Below are positions 52,139 to 62,007 of a stretch of 64,000 nt of DNA, one piece after another. The DNA is from Halomonas alkalicola. GTDB lineage: Bacteria > Pseudomonadota > Gammaproteobacteria > Pseudomonadales > Halomonadaceae. The stretch is from NCBI RefSeq assembly GCF_030704205.1, contig NZ_CP131913.1, positions 3,162,001 through 3,226,000 on the forward strand. Direction: 5' to 3'. A model generated the notes under the pieces. The model ran no database searches. It was not told where the DNA came from and saw only the letters and a program-made list of their open reading frames with translations. Numbering within the stretch: the stretch's first letter is position 1; each line of letters opens with the position of its first letter. Both the position numbers and the translations under genes were made by a program.

Positions 52139-54919
52139 ATGGCGATTAAGAAATCCGAACTCTACTCCTCGCTCTGGGCCAGCTGTGACGAGCTGCGCGG
52201 CGGCATGGACGCGTCGCAGTACAAGGACTATGTACTGTTCATGCTGTTCATCAAGTACATCTCGGACAAGTACGCCGATTCCGACGACTTCTCGCCGCCG
52301 GTAATCATCCCCGAGGGTGCCAGCTTCGCTGATATGGTCAAGCTCAAGGGCAAGAGCGACATCGGCGACAGGATCAACACCCAGATCATCCAGCCCCTGA
52401 TCGATGCCAACCAGCGCCTGGCGCGAAGCGACTTCCCGGACTTCAACGACCCCAACAAGCTCGGCGAAGGCAAGGCGATGGTGGATCGCCTCACTAACCT
52501 GATCAGCATCTTCCAGAAACCGGAGCTCGACTTCGCCAAGAACCGCGCCGAGCACGACGATATCCTCGGCGACGCCTACGAATACCTGATGCGTCACTTC
52601 GCTCAGGAGAGTGGCAAGAGCAAGGGACAGTTCTACACGCCCTCCGAGGTCAGCCGGATCATGGCGCAGGTCATCGGCATCTCGCCGGAGTCGGCGGTGG
52701 CGGCCACCACGGCCTATGACCCCACCTGTGGCTCGGGCTCGCTGCTGCTCAAGGTCGCCGCCGAGGCAGGCACACACATCACCCTGGAAGGGCAGGAGAA
52801 GGACGTCACCACCGCCGGTCTGGCGCGCATGAACATGATCCTGCATGACTTCCCCACCGCCAACGTGGTGCAGGGCAACACCCTGGCCAACCCCAAGTTC
52901 AAGGAGCAGGGCGGGGGGCGTGAGCAGCTGCGCACCTACGACTACGTGGTCGCCAATCCGCCTTTCTCGGACAAGGGCTGGAGCGCGGGCCTCACGCCGG
53001 AAAACGACCCCTGGGAGCGTTTCGGCTGGGGCACGCCGCCCGCCAAGCAGGGTGACTACGCCTACCTACTGCATATCCTTCGCTCGATGAAGAGCACCGG
53101 CAAGGGCGCGGTGATCCTGCCTCACGGTGTGCTGTTTCGGAGCAACGCCGAGGCGGGCATTCGCCGGCGGCTGGTGCGGTCGGGGTATCTGAAGGGCATC
53201 ATCGGCCTGCCGGCCAACCTCTTCTACGGCACCGGCATTCCCGCCTGCATTCTGGTGCTGGACAAGGAGAACGCCCAGGCGCGGAAGGGGATCTTCATGA
53301 TCGATGCCGCCCGGGGCTTCATCAAGGATGGCAACAAGAACCGGTTGCGCGAGCAGGACATCCACCGCATCGTCGATACCTTCAGCAAGCAGGTCGATGT
53401 GCCCCGCTTCGCCCGCATGGTGCCCCTTGACGAGATCGCCTCGCCCAGGAATGACTTCAACCTCAACCTGCCGCGCTACATCGATGCCAGCGAACCGGAA
53501 GACCGCCACGATCTCCACGCCCACATGAACGGTGGGATTCCCGTACGCGATATCGACGGTGACCGCGCCGCCAACCCGCCGGTGCCCGGCCTGGCCGCCT
53601 ACTGGGGCGTCTTCCCTGGCCTGCGGGCATCGCTATTTCGACCTACCCCGCACGCCGGCTACGTCGATCTCGCCGTAGCCCCCCAATCGCTGAGAACCGC
53701 CATCCTCGAGCACACCGAGTTCGCCACCTTCCGTGAGCGGACTTTTGCCCTGTTCGACGACTGGCGCACGCGGAACCGGCCGGTGCTCAAGGACTTTGGT
53801 ATCGATGACCAGCCCAAGGCCCTGATCACCCGGGTGGGCGAGGACCTGCTGAACACCTTCCGCGCCGCTCCCCTGCTCGACCCCTACGACATCTACCAGC
53901 ACCTGATGGACTACTGGTACGAGATCCTTCAAGACGACGCCTACGAGATCGCCGCCGACGGCTGGGTGGCGGAGACGCGCCGCGTGCTGGAAGAGGTCAA
54001 GTCTGGAAAGAAGAAGGGCGATATGAAGGACAAGGGCTGGACCTGCGACCTGATTCCCAAGCCCTATATCGTGGCCCGCTACTTTACCGCTGAGCAGGCC
54101 GAGCTGGATACCCTGCGCGGAGAGCTGGACAGCGTTGGCACCGGCCTGGCGGAGCTCACCGAGGAGCATGGCGGCGAAGAGGGCCCGCTCAGGGATGTCT
54201 CGTCGAAGAGCGATGCCCAGGACGCCTTTGCCCAGGCACTGGTGGAAGTCTGGCATGAAGAAGAACCTGAGGCCTGCGGCCGCTACCGTGCCCTGACGAG
54301 TCAGGCCGAGGAGCATGCCGCCGAGCTGCATGCCCTCGCCGAAGGCGGCTACCTATCCTTGCTGAAGAGCCCCACGGGAAAGCTGACCCAGAAGGCGATC
54401 AAGGGCCGGCTCGACGCCACCACCGATGTGGAGGAGCACAAGGCGTTGCAGCGCTATCTCGGCCTGGAGAAGCGGTTGAAGGCCACCGACAGGGAGACCG
54501 CAGGCCTGCTTGCCGAGGCCGAGGTGCACTACCGTGAGCGCCTGCAGCAGGAGCCGCTGCCAGACGCGTTGACTGATCTGCATGCCATTTCCCGCTACCT
54601 GGAGCTTAGCGATCGGCAGGCGGTCCTCAAGGCAGAGGTCAAGGAGGCGGATGCTGCCCTTGACCTGCTCGCCTACGAGAAGTACCCACAACTCGACGAG
54701 GAAGAGATAAAGACCCTGGTGGTGGACGACAAGTGGCTCGCCGCCCTGCAGGTCACCGTCCAGGAGGAGTTGGAGCGCGTCTCCCAGACGCTTACCTCCC
54801 GCGTGCGCGAGCTGGCCGACCGCTACGCCACCCCGCTTCCCCAGCTGAGCCGCCAAGTCGAAGCGCTCTCGGCCCGGGTGGAAGACCACCTGATGACGAT
54901 GGGGGTGGCGTGGGAATGA
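52139..54919 (+). CDS. hsdM: Type I restriction-modification DNA methyltransferase subunit HsdM, long form
   Basis: A 926-residue adenine-N6 methyltransferase subunit. HsdM N-terminal helical bundle (residues 1-150), then KGQFYTPSEVSRIMAQVIGI near residue 162. SAM motif I DPTCGSGSLLLKVAAEAG is near residue 194, and the catalytic Asn-Pro-Pro-Phe (YVVANPPFSDKGW) near residue 273. The family core ends near residue 480; the remaining 440 residues are mostly helical, with coiled coils near residues 660-700 and 790-920. E. coli HsdM is about 530 residues. With HsdS it protects host DNA. Overlaps hsdS by 4 bp. Confidence 0.95.
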   Translation: MAIKKSELYSSLWASCDELRGGMDASQYKDYVLFMLFIKYISDKYADSDDFSPPVIIPEGASFADMVKLKGKSDIGDRINTQIIQPLIDANQRLARSDFPDFNDPNKLGEGKAMVDRLTNLISIFQKPELDFAKNRAEHDDILGDAYEYLMRHFAQESGKSKGQFYTPSEVSRIMAQVIGISPESAVAATTAYDPTCGSGSLLLKVAAEAGTHITLEGQEKDVTTAGLARMNMILHDFPTANVVQGNTLANPKFKEQGGGREQLRTYDYVVANPPFSDKGWSAGLTPENDPWERFGWGTPPAKQGDYAYLLHILRSMKSTGKGAVILPHGVLFRSNAEAGIRRRLVRSGYLKGIIGLPANLFYGTGIPACILVLDKENAQARKGIFMIDAARGFIKDGNKNRLREQDIHRIVDTFSKQVDVPRFARMVPLDEIASPRNDFNLNLPRYIDASEPEDRHDLHAHMNGGIPVRDIDGDRAANPPVPGLAAYWGVFPGLRASLFRPTPHAGYVDLAVAPQSLRTAILEHTEFATFRERTFALFDDWRTRNRPVLKDFGIDDQPKALITRVGEDLLNTFRAAPLLDPYDIYQHLMDYWYEILQDDAYEIAADGWVAETRRVLEEVKSGKKKGDMKDKGWTCDLIPKPYIVARYFTAEQAELDTLRGELDSVGTGLAELTEEHGGEEGPLRDVSSKSDAQDAFAQALVEVWHEEEPEACGRYRALTSQAEEHAAELHALAEGGYLSLLKSPTGKLTQKAIKGRLDATTDVEEHKALQRYLGLEKRLKATDRETAGLLAEAEVHYRERLQQEPLPDALTDLHAISRYLELSDRQAVLKAEVKEADAALDLLAYEKYPQLDEEEIKTLVVDDKWLAALQVTVQEELERVSQTLTSRVRELADRYATPLPQLSRQVEALSARVEDHLMTMGVAWE

Positions 54920-56226
54920 CGGACGAGGCGATGGAAGTGCGCGATGCCTCGGCGGGGTATGCTCCGCAGGTGGATAGGCCGGCGGTGCCGGAAGGTTACA
55001 AGCAGACCGAGGATGGGGTGATTCCGAAAGGTTGGGAGTTAAAGCAGCTATGTGAGATCGCTCAGATTCGTTCTGGCATCGCGAAAAACTCCGCAGCCCA
55101 GGTCCAAGACCCTATTCGCGTTCACTACCTTCGAGTTGCGAATGTTCAAGATGGATACCTTGACCTCTCAAAGATGAGCCAGTTGACCATTTCGCGCTCA
55201 GATCTGGAACGATTCTCTGTGCAGCTTGGTGATGTCCTCATGAATGAGGGTGGTGATCGAGATAAGCTAGGCCGAGGTGCAGTCTGGCGTGGCCAATATC
55301 AGCCTTGTGTTCATCAAAATCATGTATTTGTGGTTAGGCCAAAAAAAGTGGTGGACCCTGAGTATCTTGCATTCTGGTCTGCTGGTGAGGGGGCAAAAAA
55401 GTACTTTTTGATTGCCGGAAGGCAGACGACTAACCTTGCATCGATAAACAAAACATCCCTCGGGCAGCTACCGGTTTTATTGCCTCCAGCACCTGAGCAG
55501 CGTACTATCGCCACCGCCCTTAGCGATGTGGACTCCCTGCTGGAGTCGCTTGACCGACTGATCGCCAAGAAGCGCGATATCAAACAGGCCGCCATGCAGC
55601 AGCTCCTTACCGGCGAGGCCCGACTGCCGGGGTTTGAGGGGAAATGGCGGGTGAAGCGGCTAGGCGAAGTAGCTGAGATGGATCCAGAGAACTTGGGCAG
55701 CTCAACTCATCCCGCCTACGCGTTTAATTACATCGCACTTGAAGACGTGAACATTGGAAACCTAGAGAGTCACTCTGAGATCACTTTCTCTTCTGCGCCA
55801 TCGCGTGCAAAGCGAAAGTTGCGGTATGGTGATATTCTTGTGGCAACGGTGCGGCCTAACCTTAAAGCACATTTGCATTTCAATAGGGCTGGTGGCGAGT
55901 GGGTTTGTTCGACAGGCTTCTGTGTTATTCGTTGCAAGCAAGAGTTATTACACCCCGGGTACGTGTTTCAGCATTTTTTTGCGCACCCGATAAATAAGCA
56001 AATTGAAGCGTTGATTGCCGGGTCTAACTATCCGGCAATAAGCAACAAAGATGTAAGCGAGCTTGAGCTTACAATCCCACCATTCGAGGAGCAAGTGGCC
56101 ATCTCTGGTGTCCTGTCCGATATGGACGCCGAGATCGAAGCCTTGGAACAGCGCCGCGCCAAGACCGTTGCCCTTAAACAGGCATTGATGCAGGAACTGC
56201 TGACAGGAAGGACGCGGCTGATATGA
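54916..56226 (+). CDS. hsdS: Type I restriction-modification specificity subunit HsdS
   Basis: A 436-residue subunit with two target recognition domains (about residues 40-190 and 250-390). Each is followed by a conserved helical spacer: SDVDSLLESLDRLIAKKRDI then QAAMQQLLTGEARLPGF, and SDMDAEIEALEQRRAKTVAL then KQALMQELLTGRTRL. The two domains set the two halves of a bipartite DNA target. The recognition domains are markedly AT-rich (55060-55500 and 55700-56090) while the spacers are GC-rich like the rest of the island, the usual sign of domain swapping. Overlaps the DUF1016 gene by 4 bp. Confidence 0.94.
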   Translation: MTDEAMEVRDASAGYAPQVDRPAVPEGYKQTEDGVIPKGWELKQLCEIAQIRSGIAKNSAAQVQDPIRVHYLRVANVQDGYLDLSKMSQLTISRSDLERFSVQLGDVLMNEGGDRDKLGRGAVWRGQYQPCVHQNHVFVVRPKKVVDPEYLAFWSAGEGAKKYFLIAGRQTTNLASINKTSLGQLPVLLPPAPEQRTIATALSDVDSLLESLDRLIAKKRDIKQAAMQQLLTGEARLPGFEGKWRVKRLGEVAEMDPENLGSSTHPAYAFNYIALEDVNIGNLESHSEITFSSAPSRAKRKLRYGDILVATVRPNLKAHLHFNRAGGEWVCSTGFCVIRCKQELLHPGYVFQHFFAHPINKQIEALIAGSNYPAISNKDVSELELTIPPFEEQVAISGVLSDMDAEIEALEQRRAKTVALKQALMQELLTGRTRLI

Positions 56227-57272
56227 GCGACAGGGCCGTCACCGATCCGGCGCTGGTCGCCGATCTTCGCCAGCTCATCGATGGTGCCCGCCAGCGTGCG
56301 GCGGTGGCGGTCAACGCCGAGCTGACCCTGCTCTACTGGCAGATCGGGCGCCGTATCCACCGGGAGGTCCTGGCGGGCAAGCGGGCCGGTTATGGCGAAG
56401 AGATTGTCTCCGCGCTGGGGAGACAGTTGACCCATGAGTACGGCAGGGGCTTTTCGACCAAGAACCTGCGCCACATGATTCGCTTCGCCGAGGTGTTCCC
56501 TGAGGAGAACATTGTCTCGACGCTGTCGAGACAATTGTCCTGGAGCCATTTCCTGGAGGTGATCTACCTGAAGGAGCCCCTGGCTCGGGAGTTCTATGTT
56601 CGGTTGTGTCAGGAGGAAGGCTGGAGCGTGCGCAGGTTGCGGGAGCGTAAGGAGACCCTGCTCTTCGAACGCACCGCGATCTCCCGCAAGCCCGAAGAGA
56701 CCATCCGCCATGAGCTACAACGCCTGGATGACACCGGGCAACCTTCGCCGCAGCTGCTGCTCAAGGACCCCTACCTGCTCGACTTCCTCGGCCTCAACGA
56801 CCGATACCTCGAGCGCGACCTGGAAGACGCCATCCTGCGCGAGATCGAGCAGTTCCTGCTGGAACTGGGCGCGGGTTTCACCTTCGTGGCGCGCCAGAAG
56901 CGCATCCATATCGATGACGAGGATTTCTACATCGACCTCCTGTTCTACAACCGCAAGCTCAGGCGGTTGGTGGCCATCGACCTCAAGCTCGGGCGCTTCA
57001 AGGCCGAGTACAAGGGCCAGATGGAGCTCTACCTGCGCTGGCTGGCGCGCCACGAGCAGGAGGTGGGTGAGAGTCCGCCGTTGGGTATCATCCTGTGTGC
57101 CGGCAAGCAGCGCGAGCAGATTGAACTGTTGGAACTGGACAAGAGCGGCATCCATGTTGCCGAATACCTGACAGTGTTGCCTTCCAGAGAGGCCCTGCAG
57201 GCCAAGCTGCATCAATCCATCGCCGCCGCCAGGGCGCGGCTGCAGGGAGGCCAGGACGAGCCGACCGACTGA
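56223..57272 (+). CDS. DUF1016 / YhcG-type PD-(D/E)XK nuclease family protein
   Basis: A 349-residue protein. The N-terminal helical DUF1016_N domain (LTLLYWQIGRRIHREVLAGK, then GRGFSTKNLRHMIRFAEVFP) is followed by a nuclease-like C-terminal domain. There IDDEDFYIDLLFYNRKLRRL and LVAIDLKLGRFKAEYKGQME supply the Asp and Asp-x-Lys of a PD-(D/E)XK core near residues 237-252. YhcG proteins are frequent in type I loci and mobile regions; their role is unsettled. It is coupled to hsdS by a 4-bp overlap and lies 21 bp before hsdR, so it is part of the same operon. Confidence 0.92.
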   Translation: MSDRAVTDPALVADLRQLIDGARQRAAVAVNAELTLLYWQIGRRIHREVLAGKRAGYGEEIVSALGRQLTHEYGRGFSTKNLRHMIRFAEVFPEENIVSTLSRQLSWSHFLEVIYLKEPLAREFYVRLCQEEGWSVRRLRERKETLLFERTAISRKPEETIRHELQRLDDTGQPSPQLLLKDPYLLDFLGLNDRYLERDLEDAILREIEQFLLELGAGFTFVARQKRIHIDDEDFYIDLLFYNRKLRRLVAIDLKLGRFKAEYKGQMELYLRWLARHEQEVGESPPLGIILCAGKQREQIELLELDKSGIHVAEYLTVLPSREALQAKLHQSIAAARARLQGGQDEPTD

Positions 57273-57293
57273 GCCACGCAAGGAGCCCGCCAG

Positions 57294-60200
57294 ATGTTGA
57301 ATGCCACACGCCCGGAGCGCCTGACCCAGAACCGCGTGATCCACCTGCTGACCAGGCCTGAAGGGGAGAACGGCCTGGACTACCGCTGGCTCGGCAACTG
57401 GAGCCGCCGGGAGGGCAATCGCGCCATCGAGCCCGAGCTGCTGCGCGACAACCTGAGCGAACGCGGCTACTCCGAGGCGCATATTGCCGCCGCCCTGCAT
57501 AAGCTGCAGGCGGCAGCCGATGTCACCGGAGTGACGCTCTACCAGGCGAATCTGCGCACCTACAACCTGCTGCGCTACCCCGTGAAGGTGCTCCTCTCGC
57601 CGGGGAAGCCGCACGAGGATGTGCATCTGGTCGATTGGGAGCACCCGGAGAATAACGACTTCGCCCTGGCCGAGGAAGTGACCCTCAAGGGTGGGCATGA
57701 GCGCCGCCCCGATCTGGTGATCTACCTCAACGGCATCGCCGTGGCGGTGATCGAGCTCAAGCGTAGCTCCGTGGAGGTGGCCGACGGGGTGCGCCAGCTC
57801 ATCACCAACCAGGAGCCGATCTTCAACGAGGGCTTTTTTACCACCGTGCAGCTGTTGCTTGCCGGCAGCGATGCCCAGGGGCTGCGCTACGGCACTACCG
57901 GCACGCCGGAGCAGTTCTTCGTGCAGTGGAAGGATGAGGAGGGCAGCCGCGCGGCGTCGCCCGGGGTATTGCTGGACAGACCGCTGGTGCAGATGTGCGG
58001 TAAGCAACGCCTGCTGGACCTGATCCGCAACTTCGTGATCTTCGATGCAGGGCAGAAGAAGGTGCCCCGGCCCCATCAGTACTTCGGCGTCAAGGCGGCC
58101 CAGCAGCGCATTGCCCAGCGCGAAGGCGGGGTGATCTGGCACACCCAGGGCAGCGGCAAGAGCATCCTGATGGTGCTGCTGGCCAAGTGGATCATGGAGC
58201 ACGATCCGGCGGCACGCATCCTGGTGGTGACCGACCGCGACGAGCTGGACACACAGATCGTCGGCGTGATGCGCAATGCCGGAGTGGTGGGCGAGGAAGC
58301 CCCCTCGCCGCGTATCACCTCACGGGCACAGTTCATGGAGAAGCTGGGGGCGACTACGCCGCGACTGCTCTGTGCCCTGGTGCACAAGTTCGCCCCGGGC
58401 GACCTCAAGGGCGATCCGCCACCGGTGCACGGGCGTTTCTATGTCTTCGTCGACGAGTGCCACCGCACCCAGGGTGGTGCCATGAACCGTCAGATGAAGC
58501 GCTGGCTCGCCGATGCGATCTTTATCGGCTTCACCGGTACCCCACTGTTGCGCAAGGACAAGCAGACCACCCGCGAGGTCTTTGGCACTTATATCCACAC
58601 CTACAAGTTTCCCGAAGCGGTGGCCGACGGCGTGGTGCTGGACCTTAAGTACGAGGCACGCGACGTGCCGCAGCGTCTGACCTCCCGCCAGGCCATCGAC
58701 AAGTGGTTCGAGCAGAAGACACGGAACCTCAACAACTACCAGAAGGCAGTGCTGCGAAAGCGCTGGGCCACGCTGGAGGAGCTGATGAGCGCCGGCGAGC
58801 GCAAGCAGCGCATCGTTGCGGACATCATCGAGGACTTCGGCCTCAAGCCACGTCTGAACAACGATCGTGGCACTGCCATTCTGGTGGCCGCCTCGATCTA
58901 TGATGCATGCCACTACTTCCGGCTGTTTCAGAACACCCCATTCGGTCGTTACTGCGGGATCATCACCTCGTTCGAGCCCAACCACAACGCCATCTCCCGG
59001 GAGCCCTCCAGCAGCGATGAACGCTACAAGTTCGACACCTATACGCAGCATGTGTTGAAGGATGGACAGAGTACTAGCCAGTACGAGGCCGAGGTGAAGC
59101 GCCGCTTCATCGAGGAGCCAGCCAACACCAAGCTCTTGATCGTGGTGAGCAAGCTGCTGACCGGCTTCGATGCCCCTTCGTGCAGCTACATCTACTTGGA
59201 CAATAAGCTGCGCGATCACAACCTGTTCCAGGCAATCTGCCGGACTAATCGCCTGGACGGCGACGACAAGGATTACGGTCATATCGTCGACTTCAAGCAG
59301 CTCTTCGGCGATGTGCAGCAAGTGATCGCGGTCTACAGCTCCGACGAGCTGGACCTGGACGACGGCGGATCATCCGAGAACAACATCGAGTTGAAGGACT
59401 GGCGCAAGGAGGGCCGCAGGAAGCTCGATACGGCTCGCGAGGCGCTCAAGTACCTCTGCGAGCCGGTGCCGCCGCCTCGTGATATCGAGCACTACCTGCA
59501 CTACTTTTGCGGTGATGCCGGTACGCCGGAGGCGCTGAACGACACCGAAGTGCTGCGGATCTCCTTCTACAAGGCGGTGGCCAGCTTCGTGCGGGCCTAT
59601 TCCGCCATCGTCCAAGAGCTGGATGCCATCGGCTACACGACGAACGAGATCGCCACCCTGCAGGACGAGGTCGCCTTCTTCAGCGAGGTGCGTGCCGCCA
59701 TCAAGTGCCATTCCGGCGAGGAGCTGGATATCAAGCCCTTCGAGGCGGACATGCGCCACCTCATCAACACCTATATCCAGGCGGACCCGGCGAGCAAACT
59801 GGGCTCGGTGGATAATTACTCCCTTGTGGATCTAATCGTCGAGACCGGCATCCATGATGCCATCGCCAGGAAGCTCAATCAGAAGGGAAAACCGTCGAAG
59901 AACGGAGTCGCCGAAGGCATCATCAATAACGTGCGCAAGACCATCATCCGTGACCAGCTCACCGATCCACGTTTCTACGAACAGCTATCCAAGCTGCTGG
60001 ACGATCTGATCGCGGATTGGCGAAGTGATACGGCTTCCTATCAGCAGTTCCTGGCGCGCGCCGAAACACTGGTCAAGCAGATGGCACAGGGCCAGCGTGG
60101 TGAAGCGCTGCCCCCGGAATTGGACAATCGCCCCGAGGCACAGGTGATCTATCACAATCTCCCGGATATTCTGGCCGCGTCGCGCTCGGTAGGCGAGGTG

Positions 60201-60410
60201 CAGGAGCCTGCCCCCGACGCTGATGAGCAGCGCCTGCGACTCTCGCTGGCCATTGACCGGGCGATGCGCGAGCAGGCGCCGGCTGGCTGGCGGGGCGACG
60301 ATGCGCGCGAGCGGCAGGTGCTCAACGCCTTACATCCAATCCTGGACAGGAATCGACAGGCCACCAAGGCGGTTTTCGAATTGGTCAAGCAGCAGGCGGG
60401 TTACCCGTGA
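57294..60410 (+). CDS. hsdR: Type I restriction endonuclease subunit HsdR
   Basis: A 1038-residue motor nuclease. The N-terminal nuclease core is [20 protein letters not shown] (Asp and Glu-x-Lys, residues 139-158). The translocase has Walker [17 protein letters not shown] near residue 282, DEAD-type Asp-Glu-Cys-His in [17 protein letters not shown] [13 protein letters not shown] near residue 386, and helicase motifs [34 protein letters not shown] and [12 protein letters not shown]. The C-terminal helical domain binds the HsdM/S core. It cuts unmodified DNA after translocation. Full length, with no disruption seen. Confidence 0.96.
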   Translation: MLNATRPERLTQNRVIHLLTRPEGENGLDYRWLGNWSRREGNRAIEPELLRDNLSERGYSEAHIAAALHKLQAAADVTGVTLYQANLRTYNLLRYPVKVLLSPGKPHEDVHLVDWEHPENNDFALAEEVTLKGGHERRPDLVIYLNGIAVAVIELKRSSVEVADGVRQLITNQEPIFNEGFFTTVQLLLAGSDAQGLRYGTTGTPEQFFVQWKDEEGSRAASPGVLLDRPLVQMCGKQRLLDLIRNFVIFDAGQKKVPRPHQYFGVKAAQQRIAQREGGVIWHTQGSGKSILMVLLAKWIMEHDPAARILVVTDRDELDTQIVGVMRNAGVVGEEAPSPRITSRAQFMEKLGATTPRLLCALVHKFAPGDLKGDPPPVHGRFYVFVDECHRTQGGAMNRQMKRWLADAIFIGFTGTPLLRKDKQTTREVFGTYIHTYKFPEAVADGVVLDLKYEARDVPQRLTSRQAIDKWFEQKTRNLNNYQKAVLRKRWATLEELMSAGERKQRIVADIIEDFGLKPRLNNDRGTAILVAASIYDACHYFRLFQNTPFGRYCGIITSFEPNHNAISREPSSSDERYKFDTYTQHVLKDGQSTSQYEAEVKRRFIEEPANTKLLIVVSKLLTGFDAPSCSYIYLDNKLRDHNLFQAICRTNRLDGDDKDYGHIVDFKQLFGDVQQVIAVYSSDELDLDDGGSSENNIELKDWRKEGRRKLDTAREALKYLCEPVPPPRDIEHYLHYFCGDAGTPEALNDTEVLRISFYKAVASFVRAYSAIVQELDAIGYTTNEIATLQDEVAFFSEVRAAIKCHSGEELDIKPFEADMRHLINTYIQADPASKLGSVDNYSLVDLIVETGIHDAIARKLNQKGKPSKNGVAEGIINNVRKTIIRDQLTDPRFYEQLSKLLDDLIADWRSDTASYQQFLARAETLVKQMAQGQRGEALPPELDNRPEAQVIYHNLPDILAASRSVGEVQEPAPDADEQRLRLSLAIDRAMREQAPAGWRGDDARERQVLNALHPILDRNRQATKAVFELVKQQAGYP

Positions 60411-61117
60411 CCGAGACGATCACATTAGGGGATATCCCCATCGAGGTGATGCGCAAGAATGTCCGCAACGTGCATCTTTCCGTGCATCCGCCGGACGGGC
60501 GGGTCACCTTGGTAGCACCGCGTGCGACCCGCCTGGAAGTGGCGCGTGCCTATGCGATTGCCAAGCTCGGCTGGATACGCGACCAACAAGCGAAGCTCCA
60601 TGCCCAAGCGCGAGAGGCGCCACGCCGTTTCGTCGAGCGGGAGAGTCACTATCTCTGGGGGCGACGCTACCTGCTGAATGTTGAAGAGAGGGAGTCCCGT
60701 CCCGGTGTCCGCATCGATCACAAGCGCATCACCCTCAGTGTGCGACCGGGAAGCGATCGGGAAAAGCGCGCCGAGGTGATGCACGAGTGGCACAAGCGGT
60801 TGCTGCATGACGCCGTTCCCCCGCTGATCGAAAGATGGGAACCTCGCTTGGGCGTGCGTGTGTCGGCTTATCATCTGCAACGTATGAAGACGAAGTGGGG
60901 AAGCTGCAATCCATCGAAGGGTAATATTCGACTGAACACGGAACTGGTTAAAAAGCCGAAGGACCTGCTCGAATATATCGTTGTGCATGAAATGCTGCAC
61001 TTGGTCGAGGCTAATCATAATGAGCGCTTCATTGCGCTACTGGATGAGTGTTTTCCCGGTTGGCGGGAGGCGCGTGATGAGCTAAACAGTTTGCCGTTGT
61101 CCGCCGAGAACTGGTAG
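60407..61117 (+). CDS. YgjP-type (DUF45/SprT-like) metallopeptidase
   Basis: A 236-residue protein of the YgjP/M48-like group. The N-terminal beta-rich part has [24 protein letters not shown] [21 protein letters not shown] zinc site follows: [40 protein letters not shown] (His-Glu-x-x-His near residues 194-198). The GTG start at 60407 overlaps the hsdR stop by 4 bp, so the gene is part of the restriction operon. Such metalloproteases commonly accompany type I systems; they could limit HsdR activity, as ClpXP does in E. coli, but that is inference. Confidence 0.9.
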   Translation: MTETITLGDIPIEVMRKNVRNVHLSVHPPDGRVTLVAPRATRLEVARAYAIAKLGWIRDQQAKLHAQAREAPRRFVERESHYLWGRRYLLNVEERESRPGVRIDHKRITLSVRPGSDREKRAEVMHEWHKRLLHDAVPPLIERWEPRLGVRVSAYHLQRMKTKWGSCNPSKGNIRLNTELVKKPKDLLEYIVVHEMLHLVEANHNERFIALLDECFPGWREARDELNSLPLSAENW

Positions 61118-61203
61118 ACATCCGTCCTATTTAAGCTCCTCTGGTATAAAGCTATCGGTAGAAAAGGCATGTCACCTGGCATGGCTCGAGCACCAGACAC
61201 CAA

Positions 61204-61236
61204 AAGGCCGGCGGGACTACCGCCGGCCTTCTTTCA
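61204..61236 (+). terminator. Terminator of the restriction-modification operon
   Basis: AAGGCCGGCGG (61204-61214) pairs with CCGCCGGCCTT (61220-61230) around GACTA, followed by CTTTCA. It lies 87 bp after the YgjP-type gene. Confidence 0.8.
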
Positions 61237-61253
61237 TATGTCAACATTCTGGC

Positions 61254-61288
61254 CGCCCCGACGGGCGCGTTTCGCGCTCGCCGGGGCG
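61254..61288 (-). terminator. Hairpin downstream of the secreted NTF2-like gene
   Basis: CGCCCCG (61254-61260) pairs with CGGGGCG (61282-61288), enclosing an inner GCGCG/CGCGC stem. It ends 10 bp before the stop of the minus-strand gene at 61298 and lacks a T-tract. Confidence 0.55.
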
Positions 61289-61297
61289 CCTTGCCGT

Positions 61298-61870
61298 TTA
61301 CTCGTCCCCGGTGAAGGGAAGCGATGAGTGGTGCAGCACGATGCGCAGGTCGCCGTCGTCGTCCAGATGGTAGCCCCAGCTCTTGTCCACCACGGTGGTG
61401 TTGCCGTCGGCATCCAGGATCGAGACGTTGCCCATGGTCAGCGCCATGTCGCCGCTGATGAAGATGGCGGCGTTGTCGATGGTGACCTCCTGCCAGCCCT
61501 TCAGGGCGAAGCCGCTGTCCGCGCTGTACTCGTCGCTGTGGCCGACGAAGTAGGCCAGGGCCCCCTCGGGGGTGGTGCGGAAGGTCTGGGGCGCTTCGGC
61601 CAGGGTCGGCTTGAAGAGCACCGCGCCCATGTCGTGGCCATAGGCGCCGGCGATGATCTCCTCGGCCAGGGCGCGGGCGGCGTCGATGCCCTCTTCCTCG
61701 TAGGTGTTGGAGATGGCGACCAGCGCATCGCCCCAGGCCTGCTGGGCCTCCAGCACCTGCGCTTCGGTGATGTCGCCGCCCATGTGGGTCACTTCGGTGG
61801 CGCTGGCCAGGCCGGCGGCGCCGAGGCCCATACCCAGAGCGGTGGCGGTAACCAGTGTCTTGAGCTTCAT
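61298..61870 (-). CDS. Secreted NTF2/SnoaL-like protein of unknown function
   Basis: A 190-residue periplasmic protein. The signal peptide (TLVTATALGMGLGAAGLASA) is cleaved near residue 24. The mature part has an N-terminal helix (EAQVLEAQQAWGDALVAISN) and a beta-rich end (FALKGWQEVTIDNAAIFISG, then WGYHLDDDGDLRIVLHHSSL), the layout of SnoaL/DUF4440-type NTF2-like folds. Homologues are sometimes labelled phosphoribosyl-AMP cyclohydrolase, which the sequence does not support. A clean GGAGAG ribosome binding site precedes the ATG. It is adjacent to, but 137 bp from, the downstream two-component genes. Confidence 0.75.
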   Translation of the reverse strand: MKLKTLVTATALGMGLGAAGLASATEVTHMGGDITEAQVLEAQQAWGDALVAISNTYEEEGIDAARALAEEIIAGAYGHDMGAVLFKPTLAEAPQTFRTTPEGALAYFVGHSDEYSADSGFALKGWQEVTIDNAAIFISGDMALTMGNVSILDADGNTTVVDKSWGYHLDDDGDLRIVLHHSSLPFTGDE

Positions 61871-62007
61871 CGTGTCTCTCCTTGAAAAGCCGGGAAGTGT
61901 CAGAGCGTCTTGTTCTGATGCAGGTCCAGACTAACGCGAATCACCGTTCAAGTAAGGGTGTGCCGGGGTGAAGATTCATGGCCGGGAAGATGAACGCAAG
62001 GTGAACG

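Noticed and set aside
61298..61870. Annotation as phosphoribosyl-AMP cyclohydrolase
   Set aside because: It has a signal peptide and lacks the HisI metal-binding Cys/His motifs; the fold pattern is NTF2-like.
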